The notes beneath the pieces were generated by a model. The model saw only the letters and a program-made list of their open reading frames with translations. It searched no databases and was not told the DNA's origin. A program made the translations under genes and the position numbers. Shown here piece by piece: positions 57,172 to 64,000 of a DNA stretch of 64,000 bases. The stretch is taken from positions 496,001 through 560,000 of the forward strand of contig NZ_PYJN01000013.1 of assembly GCF_003025035.1 (NCBI RefSeq), given 5' to 3'. This stretch comes from Rhizobium sp. SEMIA4064. GTDB lineage: Bacteria > Pseudomonadota > Alphaproteobacteria > Rhizobiales > Rhizobiaceae. Each line of letters opens with the position of its first letter. Within the stretch, counting starts at the first letter, position 1.

Positions 57172-57924
57172 GTGTCGCTTGCCGATATCTCGCTTCTGAG
57201 CGCCTTGCTTGCCGGAGCGCTTTCGTTTCTCTCGCCCTGCGTCCTGCCGCTGGTGCCACCGTATCTCTGCTATATGGCCGGCATTTCTGTCGAGCAATTC
57301 CGCGGTGGTGGAGCGGCTATTGCGACGGGGCCGAGCGTTCGTGGCAATGTCCTGTTTTCGGCGCTGTTCTTCACGCTCGGCTTTGCGACCGTGTTCATTG
57401 CGCTTGGCGCCGGTGCGTCCTCGATCGGCATATTGCTACGCCAGCATCTCGATATCCTGGCGAAAATAGGCGGCCTGATCATCGTCGTCATGGGCTTGAA
57501 TTTCCTCGGCGTTTTTCGGCTTGGCATTCTTGCTCGCGAGGCCCGTTTCCAAGGGGGCGGCAAACCGGCGACGCTGACGGGTGCTTATATCATGGGCCTC
57601 GCCTTTGCCTTCGGCTGGACGCCCTGCATCGGCCCGGTGCTCGGGGCAATCCTCGGCGTTGCGGCTTCGCGGGAGACGATCGGCGCCGGCGCCGGGCTGC
57701 TCGCCATCTATTCGCTCGGCCTTGCCATCCCCTTCTGGATCGCCGCCGGTTTTTCGGGCGCCTTCATGAGCTTTCTTGTCCGCTTCCGCCGCCATCTTGG
57801 CACGGTTGAGAAGGTTATGGGCGGGCTGCTCGTGCTGACCGGCCTGGCGTTCATATTTGGCTATGTCAGCGACATGGCGATCTGGTTTCAGCAAACCTTT
57901 CCAATCCTGATGCAAATCGGCTAA
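57172..57924 (+). CDS. ccdA: Cytochrome c biogenesis protein CcdA
   Basis: CcdA passes electrons from thioredoxin across the membrane for cytochrome c maturation. The 250-residue protein has about six membrane helices and the two redox cysteines in FLSPCVLPLVPPYL and GWTPCIGPVLGA. It starts with GTG at 57172 after GGAG. Downstream genes face the same way but belong to other functions, so the operon ends here or shortly after. Confidence 0.92.
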   Translation: MSLADISLLSALLAGALSFLSPCVLPLVPPYLCYMAGISVEQFRGGGAAIATGPSVRGNVLFSALFFTLGFATVFIALGAGASSIGILLRQHLDILAKIGGLIIVVMGLNFLGVFRLGILAREARFQGGGKPATLTGAYIMGLAFAFGWTPCIGPVLGAILGVAASRETIGAGAGLLAIYSLGLAIPFWIAAGFSGAFMSFLVRFRRHLGTVEKVMGGLLVLTGLAFIFGYVSDMAIWFQQTFPILMQIG

Positions 57925-57967
57925 GCAACTCCCGTCCTGTCTCCAATCGCCAAAATGGATGTGCCCG

Positions 57968-58930
57968 ATGGCTGACATTGTCGGTCTGTTGCTGCCGTTC
58001 TTCGGCTTGATCTTGGTCGGTTATATTGCCGCGCGCATCACCAAACAGTCGGCTGAGGCGCTTGGCTGGCTCAACACCTTCATCATCTACGCCGCGTTGC
58101 CGGCCCTCTTCTTCAAGCTCGTCTCGCAAACGCCGATCGAACAATTGACGCGAGTCGATTTCATCGCCACCGACATTGCCGCGACCTATCTGATCTTTCT
58201 GCTGGTGTTCCTGGTCGGATGCTTCCTGCGTCGCAATTCGCTGGCCGATAGCACGATCCAGGCCTTTGCCGGTGCCTACGGCAATATCGGCTACATGGGG
58301 CCGGGCTTAGCGTTGCTGGCGCTTGGCGAGAAGGCCGCCGTACCGGTGGCGCTGATCGTCTGCTTTGAAAATGCGCTGCATTTCATCGTCGCGCCGGCGC
58401 TGATGGCAATCGAGGGCGGCGATAAACGTTCGCCATGGCGGCTTGCCGCCGACATCGCGAGAAGGGTGCTGCTGCATCCCTTCATCCTGTCGACGGCCCT
58501 CGGCTTTGCCGCCGCGGCCTTTTCGGTCGGCCAGCCAGCTCCCTTCCAGCACTTCGTCGATTATCTCGCTCAGGCGGCCGCACCCTGCGCCTTGTTCGCC
58601 ATGGGCGTGACATTGGCGCTGCGGCCGCTGAAACGCATACCGGCCGAGATCGGCTATATCGTGCCGGTCAAGCTCATTCTGCATCCGTTGGTCGTCTATG
58701 TCGTGCTGCAGGCGGTCGGCGGCTTCGATCCGATCTGGATCGAATCGGCGGTGCTGCTCGCGGCTCTGCCAACGGCGACGAATGTCTTCGTCATCGGCCA
58801 GCAATATGGCGTCTGGCAGGAGCGCGCCTCCGCGACGATCCTGATCACCACCGCTTGTTCGGTGGTGACGGTCTCGCTGGTGCTTTATTTGATCAAGTCC
58901 GGTGCCTTACCGGCGCAACTTTTCCCGTAG
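57968..58930 (+). CDS. AEC-family transporter
   Basis: The 320-residue protein is a ten-helix membrane protein of the auxin efflux carrier family, with the typical start MADIVGLLLPFFGLILVGYIAARI, the first-half ending AGAYGNIGYMGPGL and the second-half LLAALPTATNVFVIGQQYG. Such carriers move small organic acids or other anions; the substrate is unknown. The in-frame start at 57959 is also possible. Its end overlaps the convergent UbiH-family gene by 24 bp. Confidence 0.88.
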   Translation: MADIVGLLLPFFGLILVGYIAARITKQSAEALGWLNTFIIYAALPALFFKLVSQTPIEQLTRVDFIATDIAATYLIFLLVFLVGCFLRRNSLADSTIQAFAGAYGNIGYMGPGLALLALGEKAAVPVALIVCFENALHFIVAPALMAIEGGDKRSPWRLAADIARRVLLHPFILSTALGFAAAAFSVGQPAPFQHFVDYLAQAAAPCALFAMGVTLALRPLKRIPAEIGYIVPVKLILHPLVVYVVLQAVGGFDPIWIESAVLLAALPTATNVFVIGQQYGVWQERASATILITTACSVVTVSLVLYLIKSGALPAQLFP

Positions 58931-60109
58931 CATCGACGGAAAACCGCGCAAGCCGCCGCCTGGCTCGATGCCTTCGCGCATGACGATGTTGCGCAATGGC
59001 GGAATGGCTGAAAGGACATGCAGCCCTGCTGCTCGCAACATCTGGACGGGCAGGAAATCCGAAAGCAGGGAACGGTTCAGCAGATCGACGCTCGCCGTCC
59101 GGCTGATGATATCGACACGGCGGCGGCGGTCGAAACTGTCGCCGGCGGATGCTGAAATCGGCTGCCCTGTGGGGCTCGCCAGAATTTCGACGAGCGTCAG
59201 GATATCGCGCAGGCTGAGGTTCAGCCCTTGCGCGCCGATCGGCGGGAAAACATGCGCGGCTTCGCCGATCAGCGCGGCGCGGCCTTTGCCGAAGCGATAG
59301 GCCGTCATGCCGGAGAGCGGCCAGACCTGGACGTTGTCCTCGACAGTAACCTTGCCGAGCATCGATTGCATACGGTCCTCGATGAGGCGCCCGAGGTCTT
59401 CCAGCGATCTCTCAGCATTGGCGGCGGCTTCCGCCGGCTTTTGCACCCAGACGAGGCTCGAGCGATTGCCGGGCAGGGGGACCTGGGTGAACGGCCCGCT
59501 TTCCGTATGGAATTCGGTAGAGATGTTTTGATGCGGCAGCGAATGCGCAAAGTTCAGCACCATGGCCGATTGCGGATAAGACCACGTCTTGACCTTGATC
59601 CCCACCGTTTCCCGCACCATCGAATTGCGCCCGTCCGCACCGACGACCAAAGCCGTTTCAACGATATCGCCGTCTTCGAGAGTGATGGTGACGCCATCGT
59701 CGCGCACAGTCACCTCAGAAGCCGCCGTCTCGATAAGCGTGATATTGCCTTCCGCCTTTGCGGCTTCGCTAAGAGCGCTGAGCAGTGCGGCGTTCGGTAT
59801 ATTGTAGCCGAAGGCGTCGAGGCCGATTTCGGAGGCGCGGAAGGCGACGGTCGGCGCACGCAGCAGCCGTGTGGTGCCGTCAATGATCTGCATCGTGGTC
59901 AGCGGTGCGGTGGACGGCGCAATCCTGTCCCAGAGCGTCAACCGCTCCAGGAAGCGAATCGATTGGTCCATCAGCGCCGTCGTCCGCCGGTCGGCCTTGT
60001 TATGCGGCTGGGCTATGAGCGCAACGGCTCGTCCGCCGCGCGCCAAGGCGATCGCCGCGATCATGCCCGCCAGACCGCCGCCGATGACGGCCACTTCAAC
60101 CTGCTTCAT
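58907..60109 (-). CDS. UbiH/UbiF-family FAD hydroxylase
   Basis: The 400-residue flavoprotein monooxygenase has VAVIGGGLAGMIAAIALARGGRAVALI (FAD), ADGRNSMVR (second motif) and GEAAHVFPPIGAQGLNLSLRDI (third motif), the pattern of ubiquinone ring hydroxylases. Which position it hydroxylates (C6 or C5) cannot be told from sequence here. It is divergent from pcs, with 213 bp between, and convergent with the AEC gene. Confidence 0.88.
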   Translation of the reverse strand: MKQVEVAVIGGGLAGMIAAIALARGGRAVALIAQPHNKADRRTTALMDQSIRFLERLTLWDRIAPSTAPLTTMQIIDGTTRLLRAPTVAFRASEIGLDAFGYNIPNAALLSALSEAAKAEGNITLIETAASEVTVRDDGVTITLEDGDIVETALVVGADGRNSMVRETVGIKVKTWSYPQSAMVLNFAHSLPHQNISTEFHTESGPFTQVPLPGNRSSLVWVQKPAEAAANAERSLEDLGRLIEDRMQSMLGKVTVEDNVQVWPLSGMTAYRFGKGRAALIGEAAHVFPPIGAQGLNLSLRDILTLVEILASPTGQPISASAGDSFDRRRRVDIISRTASVDLLNRSLLSDFLPVQMLRAAGLHVLSAIPPLRNIVMREGIEPGGGLRGFPSMLREKLRR

Positions 60110-60322
60110 ATCGATGCCTCAATTATCTTTCTTTCTGAAAATAGACGCTTAGCCTGTTGAAATCCATGGGATGAAACATCGCAGCGGGTGAAAATGACAA
60201 GAACTCGCGCTAGCCTATGGTACATGGACGCTTTTGCGCTGGCAGCGCCGGGCAAAGGGTGCATATTAGCAAGAAAAATCGCCTGCCGGGGCAGGTAGAT
60301 AAGCAGGCGAGTAACGGGGCGG

Positions 60323-61048
60323 ATGAAAATCTTCAATTACAAGCGGGTGCCTTACGCGGAAATCCGCGCCTTTTCCGTACATATCTTGACGGCATCCGGC
60401 TCATTCCTTGCCTTTCTCGGCGTTGTTGCAGCGGCGGAACATCGCTTTGTCGATATGTTCTGGTGGCTCGGCCTGGCGTTGCTTGTCGATGGCATCGATG
60501 GTCCGATCGCCCGTAAGGTCAGCGTCAAGGAAGTTTTACCGAATTGGTCCGGCGACACGCTGGATAACATCATCGACTACGTGACCTATGTGCTTCTGCC
60601 CGCCTTCGCGCTCTACGAAAAGGGCATGATCGGTGAGCCCTGGTCCTTCGTCGCCGCAGGCATGATCGTCGTATCCAGTGCCATTTATTATGCCGACACG
60701 GGCATGAAGACGGGGGAGTATTTCTTCTCCGGATTCCCTGTCGTTTGGAACATGATCGTCTTTACGCTCTTCGTCATCGACGCCAGCGCGGTGACTGCCA
60801 TGGTGCTGGTCGGCGTTTCGGTTGTTTTGACATTCCTGCCGATCAATTTCCTGCATCCGGTGCGGGTCAAGCGGCTGCGGCCGCTCAATCTCGGCATATT
60901 CCTGCTTTGGTCCGCGCTCGGAGTGTATTCATTGCTCATGCATTTCGTCATGCCGGAATGGGCCGTTATCTTGTTTATCGTTACCGGCATCTATCTCTAT
61001 TGCATCGGCGCCGTGCTGCAGTTTTTCCCGTCCCTCGGACGCCAGTAG
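60323..61048 (+). CDS. pcs: Phosphatidylcholine synthase
   Basis: Pcs condenses choline with CDP-diacylglycerol to make phosphatidylcholine in one step, a rhizobial and Brucella trait important for symbiosis or virulence. The 241-residue membrane protein has a modified CDP-alcohol phosphotransferase motif (GIDGPIARKVSVKE then SGDTLDNIIDYVTYV) with the key acidic residues, and about eight membrane helices. The donor is made by CdsA (3.3 kb). The gene is divergent from the UbiH-family gene, and qor follows 12 bp downstream. Confidence 0.95.
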   Translation: MKIFNYKRVPYAEIRAFSVHILTASGSFLAFLGVVAAAEHRFVDMFWWLGLALLVDGIDGPIARKVSVKEVLPNWSGDTLDNIIDYVTYVLLPAFALYEKGMIGEPWSFVAAGMIVVSSAIYYADTGMKTGEYFFSGFPVVWNMIVFTLFVIDASAVTAMVLVGVSVVLTFLPINFLHPVRVKRLRPLNLGIFLLWSALGVYSLLMHFVMPEWAVILFIVTGIYLYCIGAVLQFFPSLGRQ

Positions 61049-61060
61049 GATTTGCGAGAC

Positions 61061-62047
61061 ATGAGCATGAAGAAGACCCACGCCATTCGCATTCACGAAA
61101 ACGGCGGTCCGGAGGTCATGAAGCTGGAAGAGGTCGACCTGCCGCCGCCAGGCGCCGGCGAGGTGCAGATCCGCCATGCTGCGATCGGATTGAATTTCAT
61201 CGATGTCTATTTCCGTTCGGGTCTTTACAAGGCGCCCTATTTTCCGCTGCCGCTTGGCAAGGAAGCGGCCGGCACGGTAACGGCCGTAGGCCCGGGTGTC
61301 AGCGATTTCGCGGTCGGCGATCGCGTTGCCTATGTCGGCAGCGATGGCGCCTACAGCGTCGAGCGCAATATCGAGACGCGTTTTATCGTCAAGGTACCCG
61401 ATGATATCGAGCTCGAGACCGCGGCGTCGATGATGCTGAAGGGTATGACGGCCGAATATCTTCTCAACCGCACCTTCAAGGTCGGTCCGGAAACGGTGCT
61501 GCTATTTCATGCTGCGGCCGGTGGCGTCGGATTGATTGCCGGACAATGGGCAAAGGCGCTCGGCGCCACGGTGATCGGAACCGCCGGCTCGCCTGAAAAG
61601 GTGAAACTGGCGCTGGAACATGGCTATGACCATGTGATCGATTACAGCAGCGAGAGCTTCGTCGACCGCGTCCGCGAGATTACCGGCGGCAAGGGTGTCG
61701 ATGTCGTCTATGACTCGGTTGGCCGTGATACGTTTCCGCACTCCCTCGATTGTCTGAAGCCGCGCGGCATGTGGGTGACTTTCGGCCAATCCTCTGGTCC
61801 GATTGAAAATTTTAACCTTGCCATCCTTAATCAGAAGGGCTCGCTTTTTGCTACGCGGCCAAGCCTTTTCGCCTATATCGCCACCCCTGAGGAAATGAGA
61901 GCCAGCGCAAAAGCATTATTTGCTGTTGTGCAAGGCAGCAAAGTGCGTATCAATATCAACCAGACCTATCCGTTGAGCGATGCGGGGCGCGCGCACACGG
62001 ATCTGGAAACAAGAAAAACGAGTGGAACTACGCTGCTGATCCCATAG
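61061..62047 (+). CDS. qor: NADPH quinone oxidoreductase, zinc-independent
   Basis: The 328-residue medium-chain dehydrogenase/reductase has GGPEVMKLEEVDLPPPGAGEVQIRHAAIGLNFIDVYFRSGLY, the nucleotide loop AAAGGVGLIAGQWAKALGA, and no zinc ligands, matching the QOR group (NADPH quinone reductase). The TTG at 61052 and ATG 61061 and 61067 are possible starts; 61061 fits AGGA spacing. It is 12 bp after pcs, so co-transcribed, although no common pathway is evident. Confidence 0.88.
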   Translation: MSMKKTHAIRIHENGGPEVMKLEEVDLPPPGAGEVQIRHAAIGLNFIDVYFRSGLYKAPYFPLPLGKEAAGTVTAVGPGVSDFAVGDRVAYVGSDGAYSVERNIETRFIVKVPDDIELETAASMMLKGMTAEYLLNRTFKVGPETVLLFHAAAGGVGLIAGQWAKALGATVIGTAGSPEKVKLALEHGYDHVIDYSSESFVDRVREITGGKGVDVVYDSVGRDTFPHSLDCLKPRGMWVTFGQSSGPIENFNLAILNQKGSLFATRPSLFAYIATPEEMRASAKALFAVVQGSKVRININQTYPLSDAGRAHTDLETRKTSGTTLLIP

Positions 62048-62087
62048 ATCCGAAAGGGTAGGACAGTGGGAAGGAAATGAGGGGAAC

Positions 62088-63662
62088 GTGTCGTCATTCG
62101 ATGTGCCGGCAACCGGCGCGTTATTGTCGGTTCGCAAGCTGACGAAGCTGTTCGGTAGCTTTGCTGCCTGTAATGGAATTGATCTGGAAATTCGACCGGG
62201 CGAGATTCACGCTTTGCTCGGTGAGAACGGCGCAGGCAAATCCACTCTGGTGAAGATGCTGTTCGGCGTTTTGGAGCCAACCGAGGGCGAGATCGCCTGG
62301 CAAGGCCAACCCGTTTCCATTGGTTCGCCTGGCGAAGCGCGTAAGCTCGGCATCGGCATGGTGTTTCAGCATTTCTCGTTGTTCGAAGCGCTGACGGTCG
62401 CTGAAAATATTGCCCTTTCCCTTGATGACAGCATCCCGATCGGCAAGATCGCCGAGGAGGCTGCCAGCCTATCGCGAGCCTATGGCCTGCCGCTCGATCC
62501 CCATGCGCATGTGGCCGATCTTTCCGTCGGCGAGCGCCAGCGTATCGAAATCGTCCGCGCGCTACTGCAGAATCCGAAGCTGATCATCCTCGACGAGCCG
62601 ACCTCCGTGCTGACCCCGCAGGAAGCCGATCGTATGTTCGAAACGCTCTTCCGGCTCCGGGACGAAGGCCGTTCGGTGCTCTATATCAGCCACCGCCTGG
62701 AGGAGGTGCAACGCATCTGCTCCCGCGCCACGGTGCTGCGCCATGGCAAGGTAACCGGTGCCTGCGACCCACGGCAGGAAACGCCCGGCTCGTTGGCTCG
62801 TATGATGGTCGGCAGCGATGTTGCCAGCGTGCAGCATGAAGGGCTTGGTAAAAAGGGCGACATCCAGCTCGAGATTGCCGGTCTTTCGGTGCCTGCCCGC
62901 ACGCCCTTTGCCATGTCGTTGAAGAACGTTTCGCTGCGGGTACGCGCCGGCGAGATTCTGGCGATCGCCGGCGTTGCCGGAAACGGGCAGGGCGAACTGT
63001 TCGACATCGTTTCCGGTGAACACACCGTGCCATCGGACAATTTGATCTTCGTGCGTGGCCAAGCGGTCGGGACCAAGGGTATCAACGCGCGCCGCCTGTT
63101 AGGTGCCGGCTTTGTGCCGGAGGAACGTCATGGCCATGCGGCGGTTTCGGGGCTGAAGCTATCGGACAATCTGGTGCTCGCCCGCAGCAAATCGGACCGC
63201 CGTGCTTTTCTTGGCGGCGGCTTCCTGAAAGTGATTCGGCGTGGTGCGGTCAAACAGGCGACCAAGCGCATTTCCGAAGCCATGGACGTGCGCAAGAGCG
63301 GCGAGGACCCGACTGCCGGCTCGCTCTCCGGCGGCAATCTCCAGAAGTTCATCGTTGGCCGAGAGCTTGACCGACAGCCGACCGTGCTGGTCGTCAATCA
63401 GCCGACCTGGGGTGTCGATGCGGGTGCCGCGAGCCATATTCGTCAGGCACTGGTCGATCTTGCCCGCAACGGCTCGGCCGTGCTGGTCATCAGCCAGGAT
63501 CTCGACGAAATATTCGAGGTTGCCACCGACATCGCCGTCATTTCCGAAGGGCGGCTGTCGCAGGCCTATCCAGCGGGCGAGCTGACGCGGGAAAAGATTG
63601 GCCTCCTGATGGGCGGCCTGCATGAATCAAAGACGCATTCGGAGCCTATGCATGCGCATTGA
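62088..63662 (+). CDS. ABC importer ATP-binding protein, two NBDs (sugar/nucleoside type)
   Basis: The 524-residue protein has two ATP-binding domains. The first has GENGAGKSTLVKML (Walker A), LSVGERQRIEIVRAL and LDEPTSVL. The second, from about residue 265, has a degenerate Walker A (GVAGNGQGELF) and an LSGGNLQKFIVGREL signature. This matches importers of the RbsA/MglA and BmpA (YufO/NupA) type, where the second site is often non-canonical. It starts with GTG at 62088 and overlaps the permease by 11 bp. The binding protein and second permease would lie outside the window. Confidence 0.93.
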   Translation: MSSFDVPATGALLSVRKLTKLFGSFAACNGIDLEIRPGEIHALLGENGAGKSTLVKMLFGVLEPTEGEIAWQGQPVSIGSPGEARKLGIGMVFQHFSLFEALTVAENIALSLDDSIPIGKIAEEAASLSRAYGLPLDPHAHVADLSVGERQRIEIVRALLQNPKLIILDEPTSVLTPQEADRMFETLFRLRDEGRSVLYISHRLEEVQRICSRATVLRHGKVTGACDPRQETPGSLARMMVGSDVASVQHEGLGKKGDIQLEIAGLSVPARTPFAMSLKNVSLRVRAGEILAIAGVAGNGQGELFDIVSGEHTVPSDNLIFVRGQAVGTKGINARRLLGAGFVPEERHGHAAVSGLKLSDNLVLARSKSDRRAFLGGGFLKVIRRGAVKQATKRISEAMDVRKSGEDPTAGSLSGGNLQKFIVGRELDRQPTVLVVNQPTWGVDAGAASHIRQALVDLARNGSAVLVISQDLDEIFEVATDIAVISEGRLSQAYPAGELTREKIGLLMGGLHESKTHSEPMHAH

Positions 63663-64000
63663 ACTGGAAAGGCGCCCGCAGGCTTCGAAACTGTTCGGCT
63701 TCCTGTCGCCGCTGCTTGCCCTCGCGTTGGCGCTGATCGCCGGCACCATCATGTTCGCCGTCCTCGGCAAGGACCCCGTGGAGGCGCTGGACGCCTTCTT
63801 CGTCGAGCCACTGCTGGAAGTCTGGTCGCTGCACGAACTGGCCATCAAGGCCGGGCCACTAATCATGATCGCCGTCGGCCTTTGTGTCTGCTATCGTTCC
63901 AACAACTGGAACATCGGCGCCGAAGGCCAGTTCACCATCGGCGCGGTCGTCGGCTCGTATATCCCGATCGTCTACACCGATTGGCATTCACCGATGGTCC
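63652..64000 (+). CDS. ABC importer permease, partial (runs off the window)
   Basis: The first 116 codons of an inner-membrane permease are visible: ELERRPQASKLFGFLSPLLALALALIAGTIMFAVLGKDPVEALDAFFVEPLLE then IGVGLCV-like (MIAVGLCVCYRSNNWNIGAEGQFTIGAVVGSYI), which matches BPD_transp_2 permeases of the sugar or nucleoside type. Start ATG 63652 overlaps the ATP-binding gene. The 3' part is outside the window. Confidence 0.88.
   Translation, partial: MRIELERRPQASKLFGFLSPLLALALALIAGTIMFAVLGKDPVEALDAFFVEPLLEVWSLHELAIKAGPLIMIAVGLCVCYRSNNWNIGAEGQFTIGAVVGSYIPIVYTDWHSPMV

Overview
The window looks like the chromosome of a Rhizobium-type member of the Rhizobiaceae. It is GC-rich, has alphaproteobacterial gene content (ispDF fusion, LpxI, dusB-ntrBC-ntrYX, lipoyl-bearing PDH E1 beta, phosphatidylcholine synthase), a GTTC-N7-GTTC LexA operator, and intergenic repeats of the rhizobial mosaic type. 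Almost everything is housekeeping. I see no rRNA, CRISPR array, prophage or intact insertion sequence. There is one tRNA (Lys, TTT).

Layout. 1-12.8 kb, plus strand: a translation and envelope cluster (tsf, pyrH, frr, uppS, cdsA, rseP, bamA, lpxD, fabZ, lpxA, lpxI, lpxB), which makes nucleotides, undecaprenyl phosphate, phospholipid precursor and lipid A and assembles outer-membrane proteins. 12.8-17.6 kb: gltA (minus), comEC (plus) and lexA (minus). 17.6-22.4 kb: a short accessory-looking stretch with a frameshifted DUF2721 gene, a large MscS-type channel and a DUF900 lipoprotein hydrolase. 22.4-34.0 kb: a VOC protein, kdsA, eno, ftsB, the pyruvate dehydrogenase genes pdhA-pdhB-pdhC, an SGNH esterase, lpdA, two GlsB-like membrane proteins and lipA. 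34.1-36.8 kb: a P-loop kinase-like gene, a RatA/COQ10-like gene, cinA and ispDF. 37.0-48.8 kb: dusB-ntrB-ntrC and ntrY-ntrX nitrogen signalling, a D-amino acid aminotransferase, hfq, hflX, mazG and a deaminase. 49.1-54.1 kb: siroheme and sulfite reduction genes (cysG, DUF2849, cysI, DUF934), then fpr. 54.3-57.0 kb: a GntR regulator, small proteins, tRNA-Lys and a small HTH protein. 57.2-64.0 kb: ccdA, an AEC transporter, a UbiH-family hydroxylase, pcs, a quinone oxidoreductase and the start of a sugar/nucleoside-type ABC importer.

No complete new defence or mobile system is visible. The most unusual points are these: RseP carries three tandem PDZ units of exactly 90 residues each; the DUF2721 gene is broken by a 5-bp tandem duplication; hflX appears to lack a canonical start codon for its first beta strand; NtrX lacks the GAFTGA loop; and several leaders carry inverted repeats (bamA, pdhA, ntrY, cysG, fpr, gntR). 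A rhizobial repeat family occupies several gene gaps. All calls rest on reading the sequence and on family knowledge; no database search was run.
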